Both the position numbers and the translations under genes were made by a program. Below are positions 11,468 to 23,429 of a stretch of 64,000 bases of DNA, piece after piece. This DNA is from Nigrospora sphaerica (taxonomy: Eukaryota; Ascomycota; Sordariomycetes; Amphisphaeriales; Apiosporaceae): assembly GCA_018287875.1 (NCBI GenBank), contig JAGVVL010000001.1, forward strand, positions 4,278,001-4,342,000. Reading direction: 5' to 3'. Every line of letters begins with the position of its first letter. Positions within the stretch are counted from its first letter, which is position 1. The notes beneath the pieces are model-generated. The model did no database searches and was not told the DNA's origin. It saw only the letters and a list, made by a program, of their open reading frames with translations.

Positions 11468-12514
11468 TTAGGCAGGGAGGTGTTGCTTGCAGAAGGCGTC
11501 CAGCCTTACCGCCTCCTCTGGATCCTCATCATCTTCATCGCATTTCTCTTCATGCTTCGGTTCCGGGTGGATGACCTGGACGTCCCAGCGCTCCTGCTCC
11601 CAAGCCGTGACAGGGGGGGTGACTTGTGCCACCTTTTGTGCCCACGACTCCTGTGCTCGCGGGCTTACAGCCAGGGAGGCCTCGCGCTCTGGACTGGCGC
11701 CCATGGCTGCGCTTTCAGGCCAGCGACGAAACTCGCACCATGCTGCCGAGTCGACCTCACCGCCTAGCTGCTGCGAGTGGTCGCCGCCAGCCCGCGAGGC
11801 CGGGCCGTCCATCTCGACCCAACCTTGTAGAAAATACGGTCTCCCCTTGGGAGACCATGCGGCGTCCTCGTACCTCTCGCCGTGGGGAAAGAAGCGGCTG
11901 AATGTTTTGTCCAGTGCAGCTTGAAACATTGGTGCAGTATGAGACTCTGTGTATCGAACCCGGAGGACGGTTGTAGTGAGGCGACCCTCGAGATTCTGCT
12001 CGATCCGAAAGAAGGAACACCTGAATGTAATGAACCGCGAAGTTGGCGAGAAGGAGCCAGAAGAAAGAGAAGACGCAGGCGGCTCTGACCGAGCGGTTGC
12101 CCCGGCGTCGCTGATAGATGGGCCCTGTAGCAACGCGCCGGACAGGAGGGTGGCCTCTCCATCGCCGGCAGGTAGGCATCTGAGAAATTCGGTACAGGCA
12201 GGGGAGCGCTGGAAGCTCTCCAAGTCTTGCAGCGTATTCCAAACTGGGTGATTGTTAGTATGAACCCTACTCACCACGTGAGGCACTCGGGAACACTTAC
12301 CAACAATCAGGGCGGCTTGCGTCGGATCCTCGACCTTTCTCCCCAGATAGACCTTCCTGACTCCGGCGACGCCCTCAAGGGGCCCACGGTGTGCATCCGA
12401 ACGGTTTGTTGACCATTTGGGCCATGGTTGGTCCCTGGGTAAATGGAACGGAGTCCATGTTGTTCTCTTTTGGCCGTAGGAGTTTTGCCTTGCTGTTTGC
12501 CTAATGCGTGCCAT
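11468..12514 (-). CDS. Probable ABM-type (dimeric alpha-beta barrel) protein
   Basis: A well-formed 57-nt intron (12300-12244: GTAAGT, ACTAAC branch, CCCAG) joins KVYLGRKVEDPTQAALIV to VWNTLQDLESFQRSP. This reads like the 'x-x-EDP-x-x-x-L-x-V-x-W-x-S-L-E-x-H-x-x-F-x-x-SP' core of fungal antibiotic-biosynthesis-monooxygenase-like domains. The downstream part has GRPYFLQGWVEMDG and a Pro/Glu-rich tail (WDVQVIHPEPKHEEK) ending at 11468, and looks like a diverged second half. The start given (ATG 12514) is only the best in-frame Met; a true first exon may lie elsewhere. No signal peptide is seen. Cytoplasmic small-molecule chemistry is the usual role of the fold, but no substrate can be named. 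Confidence 0.45.
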   Translation of the reverse strand: MARIRQTARQNSYGQKRTTWTPFHLPRDQPWPKWSTNRSDAHRGPLEGVAGVRKVYLGRKVEDPTQAALIVGKCSRVPHVVSRVHTNNHPVWNTLQDLESFQRSPACTEFLRCLPAGDGEATLLSGALLQGPSISDAGATARSEPPASSLSSGSFSPTSRFITFRCSFFRIEQNLEGRLTTTVLRVRYTESHTAPMFQAALDKTFSRFFPHGERYEDAAWSPKGRPYFLQGWVEMDGPASRAGGDHSQQLGGEVDSAAWCEFRRWPESAAMGASPEREASLAVSPRAQESWAQKVAQVTPPVTAWEQERWDVQVIHPEPKHEEKCDEDDEDPEEAVRLDAFCKQHLPA

Positions 12515-12958
12515 TGGGGAGTCAGGTCTTATTTGCTCTAGACGATTGGTTCTGATGACGATGTTATACAAGAGGAAAAGCTTCAAGCCCGAAGAGGGGT
12601 TTCAGGCAGCAGTTATTAACCTGGTAGGCAGGTGGGGCTTTTCCGGCCTCCGAGAGGCGAGTTGAGCGACAAACATGTGACTAGAAGCTGCGTCGTCCAT
12701 TGGCGGCTTACTAATCATGAAGACTACGCACACGGAAGCCCATCGCCAAGCCGTGTCAGGGGCAGAAGTCGGTATGATATGAAGCTAAGTTGGTAGAAAA
12801 TCCCCCTCCCCCCCCCCGGCGACTGCCTTCCAACCGGCATGACAAGCCATTTGGCCCTGCCACGGCCCAATGTGTCACGGGTGCTTCTCTGCCGAGCATG
12901 CTCTGGGTTCACCAAGACCGAGGGCGGCGGCGCGCCGTTGTCTTTCCAGCAACTGGCG
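12515..12958. other. Intergenic; 3' flank of metalloprotease, upstream of ABM-like gene
   Basis: No supported gene. It includes a C-rich homopolymer tract (about 12805-12818). Any missing first exon of the ABM-like gene would lie here. Confidence 0.4.
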
Positions 12959-14218
12959 CTACGCGGCTTTCGCCCCCAATACCATGTTGTTCTTCGGGCC
13001 GGTCAGTTCAAAGTCCCATTTCTTGTCTTGATCGCCCTCCCCGCCAAACAGATAGTTCATGTGCGTAACGAAGAAGACATAGCTTTCCGGGTTTCGTTTT
13101 GCTTTTTCCGGCTCCGTCCGCGCGAGGTCAATGCACCGTGCAAGATCATCTGCCAGTAGCGCATCAGCAAGGCGTGGGCGCCCAGGGGGGCCGTCGTTGG
13201 CCACTCACATATCTCGTCGCCTTGGAGAAATCCAGTGTCGCCGGCGCCAAAGACGACGTGGAAGGCTTCGTGGAAAAGTGTCATGCTCCGGGGCACGACG
13301 TCCGCGAGGTTGGTGTCCTTTTGGATGGTCCCTCTCATCTCGGCCGATGTGTCCTTTTTCGCCGTGTCTAGGAAGCTCGTAGGGCAAAGAATCATGGCCT
13401 CGATCGGATTCCCGCGCGCAGTCGGCAGGCCGTTGGGATCTTGTTCGAGCTCCGTGATTGCCGCTGTCAGGCCGTAGGATTTGATGGCGGGATCGTCTGG
13501 GACTTCGTTGCAGTAGTTGCCGCCCGTAGGTGAGAAGTAGTATCCGTTGACGTCGGTGCGTTCGCCAGACCACCAGGCATCGTTTGCCGGGTCTTCGTCG
13601 AGGGCCGCCTTGTAAGCCGGCACTCTCTCAATACTGACGACATTGCCGTCGCTGTCCTTGATCTCCGCAGCCTGCCAATCCTGGGCCGGGTCGTTGTCTT
13701 GTTTGCGAACCAGGAAAGTGCTGTCGCAATACAGGTTGATACGTGGGTATAAAGGCGCGTTATCGGCACCCTTCTGGTTTTTGAGGAATTCTTCAACGCG
13801 TTGTAAGTTGTCTAAAGGCATGGCCTGCGTCAGAAAAATAGAATATCGAGACAGAAGGAACCGGGGATCCTAATGTACTCTTGATTCTCTCGATTTGATC
13901 TCTGGTATCTTGAGACGGACGCCCGCTGTTGGGGATGCGAAAGTATTTGTTCAAAGCCCTTCGGATACTGATTTTGTTACGGTAATCGTTGTCAACGTCG
14001 AGGTTTTCGAGGGTGTTGTACAGACTATCGAGAATGTCCTCAAGCATTCTGTCCAGAACGCCTTCCTTTGTAACCCGATCGAAATACGCATCGCAGCCGC
14101 CATTGGATCGACCCGCCTGGACGTTGAATATCTCATCAACGGACACGCCCGAGACTGTACGGGAAAAGATGACGAGTATGGCCGCCACCAGGACCAAAAG
14201 GAAGAGGTGCTTCGCCAT
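12959..14218 (-). CDS. Secreted HExxH zinc metalloprotease, 3 exons
   Basis: Exons 14218-13879, 13811-13209 and 13149-12959 give 377 residues with no frame break. Intron 1 is 67 nt with GTACAT, TTCTGAC branch and TTTAG; an AG just 3 bases after the branch A is skipped. Intron 2 is 59 nt with GTGAGT, GCTGATG branch and GGCAG. MAKHLFLLVLVAAILVIFSR is a signal peptide; I chose this Met over one 12 codons upstream because it starts the hydrophobic core. The zinc site is HEAFH (residues 294-298), followed by GDEIYDLARCIDLA, where an Asp or Glu may be the third ligand, and NPESYVFFVTHMNYLFGG. This arrangement matches fungal secreted zincins related to deuterolysin/Lys-specific peptidases. PRINLYCDSTFL sits upstream as in that group. 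Likely an extracellular protein-degrading enzyme; substrate unknown. It is transcribed divergently from the GH55 gene. Confidence 0.82.
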
Positions 14219-15692
14219 CGCCAGTCGCGAGCTTGGGCAGGTAAAAATAAGCAAAATCGAAGCTTCCCTTTGATGCTACTCGGGCTCTAGCAAGATTCAA
14301 GTTTGGGAGGAAACACCTCGGACCGTGGCGGATTCACAGACGTCACTTTTGACCTCACCTGCTGGGGAGCCCCTCGACCCCTTCCGCCAGCTGCGCTCAT
14401 ATGTGAGGGCCAGGTCCCCCCCCGGAAAAGCAAGCGTGATCTCGTGTTCCCCGGAGCGCGGGACGAACCTGCTAAGACCAGAACGATACCATCTCCGTGC
14501 CCACCCTAGCAGCGAGCTCGCCTCACACGGCAAATTGATAATTGGCGGGAATCGACGTGAACTGTGCTCCTTACCACACCGCAGTCGTGCATCCCAGTGG
14601 TTTCACGCAAAGACTGACAAGGTCGGTGATGCTGCGCCACCCGGGGGAATCACCTGGGTGTGTGATGACTGCATGTGTATCGCGTGAAGGGGATGGCTAT
14701 TCTCGGACTGCATGTAATTAATCAAGCTAAAAGCCTTGGCGCTGCAAGCCCGTGGGGGCGTCAGCCGGGACGAGTACTTCAAAGCAGATACAGTAGGAAT
14801 AGGGACTATACGACATTTGTAACCCCGCAAAGGGGTGTTATCACATGTACTTGCAAGTATACGCCTTACACGGCGTGGTACGCCGACAATCGGCTAGGTA
14901 TAACCTTTGACTGAAATAGTTGAGCTCCTACAGGCCATCCCATACCAAGCCCCTTCTATCATGCCTCCCAACCATACACCACGAGTCTTTTGGATGGGCA
15001 GCGGATGCTCGGAAATGGCCAGCTGTGGAAGCTTGTCGCCACCTCGTCCCAGCAAAGGTAATGCGGCCCTACACCAGTGAGATGAGGTTAGCGGAGAACC
15101 AGATTTCTCCAACAAGCCAAAGTGATAAAGTCAGGTAGGACTTTGAACATCGCCTAGTCCTACGTTGTATGCAGGCTTCGGACTAGCCGTCGGAGGCTGT
15201 GGGACCATGTAGCTGTGCACTGTAGGAAGCTCCAGGCAGCCCGTTCACAGCGCCATAGCCAGGTTCGGCATTCAAGCCTAATCGGGACAGCCATCTGTCA
15301 GCCTTATAGGTCTCGGTCCAAAGTAGAAGGTAACATCCCGTAGGAGTGCAGGGTGGGGGCTGATCCTTTCTGGATAAATGCAAAAACAACCGGGGTCAAC
15401 TACGGGCTACTCCAGCTGACGCGCAATTATACTGACCCCATGCGCCGGACTTTCGAGGGCTGACCATCGGGGACAGGGTTTGTATCATGGGCATGCAAGC
15501 CGGCTTTGCTGGCCGAATTGGGCAATTCCACCGCTATATCGCGATCAAGTGCCTATCGTACGGCCAGCGAACCTTTGCCTGGCGGGCCAGTGATACGGGC
15601 ACCAGACGAGTCCGCATCTACTTATGTCCGTCCCGAGTTCTCGACTTTCTCTTGATTCCCGGGGTTGCCCACAGTCGAGTCCCTGTTGCGCA
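14219..15692. promoter_or_regulatory. Shared divergent intergenic region
   Basis: About 1.5 kb between the divergent starts of the metalloprotease (14218, -) and the GH55-like gene (15693, +). No coding pattern is supported. By position it should hold both promoters; I cannot identify specific factor sites. Confidence 0.4.
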
Positions 15693-18600
15693 ATGGCAGG
15701 ACCCTATGGACTCCTTTTGGCGTGGCTCGCTACGCAAGGCACTCTTTGGCAGTCAGTCTCGGCGCAGCAAGCCCCAAACACAACCACGACAAAGGATGGG
15801 ACGGCCCTCCCGTACGCCCCGCGCGTGAGTCTTGGCTCTGTTTCGTTTGACTAGACTGGTGCTGATATCGGAACCCAGCCTGCGCCGGCATACATGGTCG
15901 ACAACCAGCACAACTACTACCATGTGGCTCCTGACAAGGGGCAGCAGAACGGCCCGGTCTGGCGCTACTCGGGCAGCCTGGACACATACATGTCCAACCT
16001 TCGCCAAGGCTTTGTTCTCCGCGGTAGCGGCAGTGCAAGAAACCGCACGACGCGGACGGCCTTCAAAGCCGCCAAGGCCAAACGCCAGTCGTCCGACTAC
16101 TGGCTAGAGTCCCTTGGGCCATTGGGAGTGGTACGCCCCCCCTCCCCTCCCCCCCGAGACCCCCGTTTGCCTGCCAGACTCCCGCCCCGAGGGCTTTGTT
16201 GCTAACTCGGCACGCAAGCAACCCCAAGCCGGCGGTGGCGACTACCAGTTCTTCCGCAACGTGGTCGACGACTTTGGTGCGGACAACACGGGCGATACCG
16301 ACACGGCCGAGGCGCTCAACGCGGCCGTGGCCAGCTGGAACAAGGACTCGGTGGGGGGCGAGAGGACGCGTTGCGGGCGGGAGTGCGGCAACACCTTCTC
16401 GCAAGGCGCCATCGTCTACTTCCCCCCGGGCACGTACAAGATCTGTTCGCCCGTCATCCAGCTCTACTACACGCAGTTCGTCGGCAACGCCAACGACCCC
16501 CCGACGATCAAGGGGTGCGACGAGTTTCAAGGCATCGGGCTGTTCGACACGGATCCTTACATCCCCAAAGCGTCGGGCGCGCAGTGGTACATAAACCAGA
16601 ACCAGTTCTTTCGGCAGATCCGGAACTTCGTTTTCGACCTGACGGAGATGCCCGAGGCGACGGACGACGACGAACAGGAGCTGGTGCCGACGGGCATCCA
16701 CTGGCAGGTGTCCCAGGCGACGTCGCTGCAGAACCTCGTCTTCAACATGCCCAAGACCAGTACCACGACGGCCGTCGGCATATTCACCGAGAACGGCAGC
16801 GGCGGCTTCGTGTCGGGCCTCCGGTTCAACGGCGGCAACATTGGGTGGCGGGCGGGGTCGCAGCAGTACACGGCCCGCAACCTCGAGTTCGACTCGTGCA
16901 ACACGGCCGTCCAGATGGTCTGGGACTGGGGCTGGAACTGGCAGCAGATCCAGGTCAAGGGCGGCTCCATCGCCTTCAACATCTCGGGCGTGGGCGGCGA
17001 CACGGGCCAGGGCATCGGCAGCGTGTCGCTGATCGACAGCGTCATCTCGGACACGCGCGTGGGCATCCTGACCAACGACCTCGGCTCGGCGCCCAACATC
17101 GTGCTCGACAACACCGAGTTCAACAACGTGGCCAGCCCGGTCCTGGTGGACGGCGGCGGCGCCCTCCTGTCGGGCAGCGCGGACCTGTGGGCGACGGGCA
17201 AGCGGTACAACGGCTCGGCCGGCTCGACCGAGACGGGCGACGTCGCGACGGCGCCTGCCAAGGCCGCCGGGCTGCTCGACTCCCGGGGCCGCCTCTTCGT
17301 GCGCGACCGGCCGCAGTACGAGAGTCTCGGTGCCGGCTCCTTCCTGGTGGCGACGACGGACGGCGGGTGCCAGAACGACGGCACCGGCGACCAGGCGTCG
17401 TGCCTCAACGCGTTCCTGCAAAAGGCCGCGGCGGCGGGCCAGGTCGCCTACTTCCCGGCCGGCGTCTACACCATCGGCCGCACCGTCCTCGTGCCGACGG
17501 GCTCGCGCGTCCAGGGCTCGTCGTGGTCCCAGATCCAGGGCTCGGGCTTCTACTTTGGCGACATGAACAACCCCAAGGTCATGGTACAGGTCGGCAACAA
17601 GGGCGACGTCGGCGCCGTCGAGATCGTCGAGATGCTGTTTTCGGTGCGCGGCGCCACGGCCGGCGCCGTCCTGATGGAGTGGAACACGGCCGCGTCGGAG
17701 CAGGGCGCGGCCGCCATGTGGGATTCGCACTTTCGCATCGGCGGCGCCCTGGGCTCCGACCTCGACCTCGCCACCTGCCCCAAGTTCAGCGTCAAGAGCG
17801 AGTGCATCGCGGCCGCCCTCATGTTTCGCGTGACGACGCAGGCCAACGGCTACTTCGAGAACGTGTGGGCGTGGCTGGCCGACCACGACAACGACGCGTC
17901 CGTCTACGACCAGCCCGACTCGAGCGCCACGCAGATTTCCGTCTTCGGGGCCCGCGGCACCCTCGTCGAGTCCCAGGGGCCGTCGTGGTTCTACGGCAGC
18001 GGCTCCGAGCACACGGTCCTGTACAACTACCTCCTCAGCGGCGCCAAGGACGTCTACATGGGCCACATCCAGACCGAGTCGCCGTATTTCCAGCCCGACC
18101 CGGGCGCCCCTTTCCCCTTTGGCGCGTCGGCGAGCTTCCCCAACGACCCCGACTTCAGCCGGTGCAACGCGACCGGCAGCGTGGAAGAAGAACGGTGCCG
18201 CTACGCCTGGGGCCTGCAGATCGTCGATTCGACCGACGTCACCATCCACGGCGCCGGGCTCTACAGCTTCTTCAACGCCTACTACAAGGACTGCGAGGAC
18301 ACCTTCAACTGCCAGGAGCGGATCCTCGAGGTCAAGGGCTCGACGGGCGTCGTCATTTTCAACCTGTTCACCGTCGCCATCGTTAACATGGCCAACGGCA
18401 TCGACGGCTCGCGCATCCTGCAGGCCGACGACAACCAGCGCGGCTTCACGACCGAGGTCAGCGTGTGGGTGCCGCTGCCGGGGGCCGACAACGTCAACAT
18501 CGTGTGGGTCGACGACGACGTATGGGCGACGCCGACCGTGTCGTGCTCGTCGGCGCCCTGCCTGTTCATCGTGCCGACGAGCTCGCTGTCGGCCGTGACG

Positions 18601-20499
18601 ACGATCCAGCCGAGCAGCTACGTGACGTCGTTCGAGTACGGCGACTACGGCACCACGACGATTGGCGGCGTGCAGACGACCGTCTTCGTCACGTCGACGA
18701 CGACCGTCACCATCTCGATCCCGGCCATCGTCACCGACGCCATCCCCTACTCCAACGTCAACGCGTCGTCGGGCTTGGTGGGCGTCACCGTCTACCCCAG
18801 CATCAGCCTCGGGCCCGTAGCCGTTCCGCTGCCCGACGGCGCCGGCGGCACGACGACGCGCACCGTCGCCCTCCCGCCGTGGCCCCGGGTGAACGGCGGC
18901 CCCACCGTCGACTTTACCGACCCGGCCGCCGAGCCCGCGCCCGGCACCGGCGGCGGCGGCGCGAGCACCCGCACCACCTACTACACGCCCGTCAGCAGCC
19001 CCGTCACCGTCACGGGCGCGACCGTCACGACCGTGACGTTCCCTGCCTCGGCCGGCGCCATTACCGTGTCCTGCCCGGCCGCGACGACGCTCAACTTCGC
19101 CACGCCGCCCGTCGCCGTGGCCACGACCTGCACCGACTCGGCGCCGCGGACGCTGTACTTTGCCTGCCCCACGACGCGCGTCTTCAGCTTCCTGGGCCCC
19201 ACGACGGCCGTCGTCTCGGTCGACTGCTCGCTCGAGACGGCGTGGAGCACGGGCCGGCCGTCGACGACGACGCCGCCGCCCGTCTTCGCCACGTGGCCGC
19301 CCTACGGCCAGATCGTGCCCGTCACGAGCACCATCGACGAGCCGCAGCCGACCGACGACGGCGTCGTCGTGCCCTGCACGGCCTGGTTCTTTTTCATCTG
19401 CATCGCGTGGGACGACGTGCACATTGGGGGCTGGCACTGGATCCTGCCGCCGGGCATCTACGGGCCCGGCCCGCCGCCGACGCGCCTCATCAAGTTCCCG
19501 CCCGGCATCACGATCCGGGGCAACCTGCCCGACTGGCCCAGAATCACCATCGGGCCCAACCACCAGCTCACGACGGAACCCGAGCCCGAGTGCGAGACGC
19601 GCACGGCCGAGGCGTGCACGACGACGACGTTCGTGTCGGGCACGCGGACGCTCTCGTCGACGACGCGGTGCGAGACCGTCTCGGGCTGCTCCGTCAGCGT
19701 GTCCGACTCGTCGACGGTCGTCGTGGGCACGCAGACGGCGGCGCCCGTCGGGACGTGGCGCGACGAGGCCTGGGATTACCGCACCCGCGGTGCCGCCTAC
19801 ACCAACTCGGTCTACGCGGCGCTCGCGGCCGAGGAGGCGCGCGACGAGGCCTCGGGCGCCGGCGTCACCCTCGGCCTCACCACGGGGCCGAGCAATGGGC
19901 CGACCTGCGCCGGCGGCAGCACCGCCTGCGGCGGCACCCTCTGCGCCGGCTACTGGTGCGCGCCCACGCCGACGGGCCCGCCGCCCGGCTTCCAGGACCC
20001 CAAGGACCCGAGCTCGGGCGGCTACGCTGCGCCCACCACTACCATCGGCGGGCCCTCGTCGTCGCCGTCCACCAGCCCCCCCACGACGTCGCCCACTGGG
20101 CCCGCCGCGCCGCCGCCCGCGCAGCCCACGGCCCAGCTCATCATCGCCTGGGCCTGGGCCGGCCACGGCTTTTTCGACCCGGGAAGCTGGGAATTCTACA
20201 CGCCGGCCATCGGCGACAGTTGGAGCGTGTGCTCCGACGACATCGGCAGCAGCCCGGCCGATGACTACCCGTTCGCTGCCGTCCCCTACCCTTCGGGCAC
20301 CATCGACTTCGCCTTCCCCGTCCTCACAACCAACGGCTGCTCCTACCAGGGGACCAAGGACGCGCCGGGCGTGCTGCGTTGTCCGGACTTGCAAAGCCCA
20401 ATACAGTGCGAGGACTTTACGTTTCCGCAAATCACCTGCTTCTTTACTGCGTATCCCGTAACGTATTTTCAAAAGGTCCGGTGCCGATGGGGGGGTTAG
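15693..20499 (+). CDS. Giant secreted GH55-like exo-beta-1,3-glucanase
   Basis: Exons 15693-15824, 15879-16130 and 16219-20499 give about 1554 residues. Intron 1 is 54 nt (GTGAGT, GCTGAT, CCCAG). Intron 2 is 88 nt (GTACGC, canonical GCTAAC branch, CGCAAG). MAGPYGLLLAWLATQGTLWQ is a signal peptide, and KR at 112-113 before QSSDYWLESL is a likely Kex2 site. The catalytic half has two pectate-lyase-like beta-helix modules: YQFFRNVVDDFGADNTGDTD (about 137), and a second one with GDQASCLNAFLQ and VAYFPAGVYTIGRTVLVPTG. ENVWAWLADHDND and HIQTESPYFQ (Glu748) are typical GH55 motifs. Residues from about 900 are Thr/Ser/Pro/Val-rich low complexity with Cys pairs, much longer than the roughly 750-residue GH55 enzymes, suggesting a wall-bound or linker region. 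GC content is far above the flanks. It would cleave beta-1,3-glucan outside the cell. Confidence 0.83.
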
Positions 20500-21646
20500 A
20501 GCTAGTGTCCATAGCATTATTCAGCTGTCCTTTATGCGTTACCGATGAGGTGCTGGCTGTGTATACCAAAGGTTAGGTAATCCGCAGTTGACTCGCCCTT
20601 TGGTAGCTTAGGGCTCGAAAGCACGCCATTAGAAAGCCTTGAGACTGGGAATACCTGTGTTGATCCGTCTTCATTCACGGTTGGTTCGCTCAGGTAGCCT
20701 TCATATTTAATAAAACCCCCATCCCATACGCGGTTGGTCTTTGACAGGACGCGACTCACGTCATCTCACACTTAAATCCTAACCAATACCTCCGCCTGGC
20801 CCACTTGCAAGTAGCCGCACCTCGTCCCCGCCTGAACGCCGGCCGCCAAGATTTTCTTCAGATAGGTCGCGGCAGCGACTGCCTCTTTGTTCATGTGAGC
20901 AACCAGGTTTTGGCGAAGGATGTGGTAGAATGAATCGAGAAAGGGCCGGTAGATCCCATATGAAGCTGTGCTGCGGGTGCGGGGGCATCCCATCTTGCTC
21001 AAAAGCCGTTAAATTCCTGCGTCTCTGTGCGAGTCTGCGTAACGGCGCGGGAGGTTCCCATTAGCCGATGCAGGGACCACGCTGGGTTGGTGTCACCGTC
21101 ACGCTTTGGAGGCTGGGGTCGGCGGTAAATTCAAGCGGCCTTTTCCTGAAGCAAACTAGTGAAATATCAACGTAAGCGGCATGTCAGTATGTTCGTGGAA
21201 TTAAATCATGCCTGTGTCTTTGTGGACGCTGGGAACGATGGGAAAGAGAGCGAGATGAACGGTAGTGCCATGGCCTGCTCGAGGTGCCGAGGGTGGCTTC
21301 AGGTGCCGGGGCTGGCTGTGCACAATGTGGAAGCCGTGGCCAAGGCGAATCTTGAGGGTGTTGCTTGGATTGATGGGGCTTCGTGTGTCGCCGCTGGTCT
21401 CCCACGGACTCGAAGAGAGAAGCCGAAGTGAATGGACTGTAAGCGGTCTTTTATCAGGCTGAGTTACTCATGCCGTAGAACTAGACTGAGGGGCTGGGGA
21501 GAGAAAGGGAGGAAGTTCCAAATCACGGAACGGCTGAGCCGAAAGACGTAGCCCGATGCCCAGTTTGGGCCTTTGTTGGAACGGTAGTCGCACCCCTTTG
21601 TTCTTCCTCTCCCACAACAGTCATCGGTCAGGAGTTGCCCTCACAT
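20500..21646. other. Intergenic; weak coding traces on minus strand
   Basis: No supported gene. Two adjacent minus-strand open stretches (20772-21002, with YRPFLDSFYHILRQNLVAHM, and 20532-20759, with VWDGGFIKYEGYLSEP) look more protein-like than their surroundings and could be a decayed gene, but I recognise no family and no splice structure. Confidence 0.35.
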
Positions 21647-21661
21647 CACAGTAACAGTGGA
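21647..21661. repeat. Target-site duplication of LINE C, 5' copy
   Basis: CACAGTAACAGTGGA, repeated exactly (15 of 15) at 27364-27378. It marks the 5' border of LINE C. Confidence 0.9.
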
Positions 21662-21775
21662 CACCTTCCTTCCTATTTATTCTTTTCTGGCACCCACTGT
21701 TAGTGCCAGCCTGCTATTTACTGCCAAATCCTTAACAATCCTCTAACGGCGCCTCAACGCCAACCCAGAGGCCAA

Positions 21776-23173
21776 ATGGACTTTGGGACCATCATCGTGA
21801 TGGCTTCACCTCCTCGTGAGGACATCACCGATGAGGTGATGACGGGAAACGATCCTCCCGACCACCTGGCAGAAGCTTCCCCCACTTATACTCACAAGAG
21901 GAAGCGAACGGGGCAGAATGAGGCCCCTGCGAACGGTCCACTGCGAAACCGAAGGAAGGTCGACGACACTCGAGAAGCTTCGACGACGGAAGAAGCCGCG
22001 CTGCAGACTGCAAAGGAAGGACACCAATTGGCCACGGACGTACTGGCCCCGATCCTGGGCGATATGGATAAGCGACACAATACCCGACGATCGGTACTCA
22101 CGAAGATCGCCCGCGCTCTAGACAACATCATCGAAGAATACCGCGACGAAGATAAGGAAATAGCCGCGGAGATTACGAAAGGTTTCACGGCGTTCCTACT
22201 GGCCAAGACTGGGGAAACGATTGGCCCCCACCCGAACGAACACCTCCTACAGGCGAACGGCCCGACCCGAGCGGAGCCCCTTAGGACCCCCACACGCAGC
22301 TGGGCTGACGTCGCCCGAGCTGGACAGAAGCTAACACCCTAAGACGGTTCAGATAAGCGAACTAAGGAAACGAATCAACGAGAGGACCTTCGAGTTCTTA
22401 TGAGGATCCTAGAGGAACATCGAAGCTAGGCACATACCCAATATAACTTCGCCCTGCGACAAGCCGTATATAACACCCTCGACTTATCTTTAGTGGACGT
22501 TCCCGATGTCCACCATACGGCGACGGGCGTTGCTGTCCGTCCGAGAAATAAAGAAACGAGGGAGGTTCTCCTCCGAAATAAAGAAAAACTAGCACGAAGC
22601 CTCCGAGCTAGCACAGTCGAGGTCCCGGTTACATGGGTGAACTACGTAATTCCCGGCTGCCCGACGCAACTCTCTAACATTTTTGGCGAGACATTCGAGA
22701 CCGACACACTCTTACGAGACGAAGTTCTTGCCCAAATAGGCATCGAGCCAGTAAGCGTACACTGGTCGCGACAGGAACCGATTCCGGGGACGAATAAGAG
22801 ATCATGCATCGTCTCGTTCTTATAGAAAGTTCGTCCGTTCCGGCTCTTTGGGGCGAGTGGGCCCGCCCGGCTAATTGAGAAACGGACGCCTCCCAGCTGC
22901 CACAACCTAGGATGCTAAGGATACCACCCGAGCCGGGTGTGTACAAGAACCGAAAGGTGTGAGAACTGTAGCGCCCGGCTCCCGACAGGACATGAACACC
23001 CGCAGCCGTGCCAGGAACGCCCACGATATGCGAACTGCTATAGGCCAGCTCCAGCAAGCCACGAGAACTGCCCAGCGAAGCCAGTGGTGAAACACGGAAA
23101 GCTAGTACGCCTAACGCGAAGCGAGCTTACGAAGATCCGCCAGACGGGTAGCTTGCTCTATAAGGCAGCCTAA
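21776..23173 (+). pseudogene. LINE C ORF1: gag-like protein, broken
   Basis: Starts MDFGTIIVMASPPRED, open for 188 residues to a TAA at LTP*, then continues in the same frame through further stops. The middle has RNA-binding-domain-like text (VPVTWVNYVIPGCPTQLSN, VSVHWSRQEPIPGTNKRSC). The end has Cys/His clusters (CHNLGC*GYHPSRVC, CENC, and a Cys-rich stretch beginning CANC-like at RYANCYRP), consistent with gag zinc knuckles with one Gln-to-stop change inside. Stops include TAA at 22340, TAG near 22428 and TAG near 22823. It would bind element RNA when intact. Confidence 0.75.
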
Positions 23174-23429
23174 CTGCAAGGAACAAGCCAGGGAGGCAAC
23201 ACACTGGAGGAAGCCAGCCCGGGATTAGACACGCTTAATATCGACAGGAGCACCGTCGATGCGGCCATGGAGGACTCAACTTATATGCCCATAGAAGCCC
23301 TAAGAAGACAACCTCAGCCCTCCCAAGAGAATAAGACGAAGCGTAGCCAACGGAACATCCCATGTATCAACTATTATAAATAGGGAAAGCGATCGAACAC
23401 ACTCGACACGCACTAGACTAGGGCGACAA

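Noticed and set aside
16371..20264. Long overlapping plus-strand open frames inside the GH55-like gene
   Set aside because: Arg-rich shadow frames of the same GC-rich gene without start context or family motifs.
16063..20517. A 1484-codon open frame on the minus strand opposite the GH55-like gene
   Set aside because: It is Arg/Gly/Ala-rich text caused by high GC at third positions of the plus-strand gene. It has no domain motifs, and the plus strand has the signal peptide, introns and GH55 motifs.
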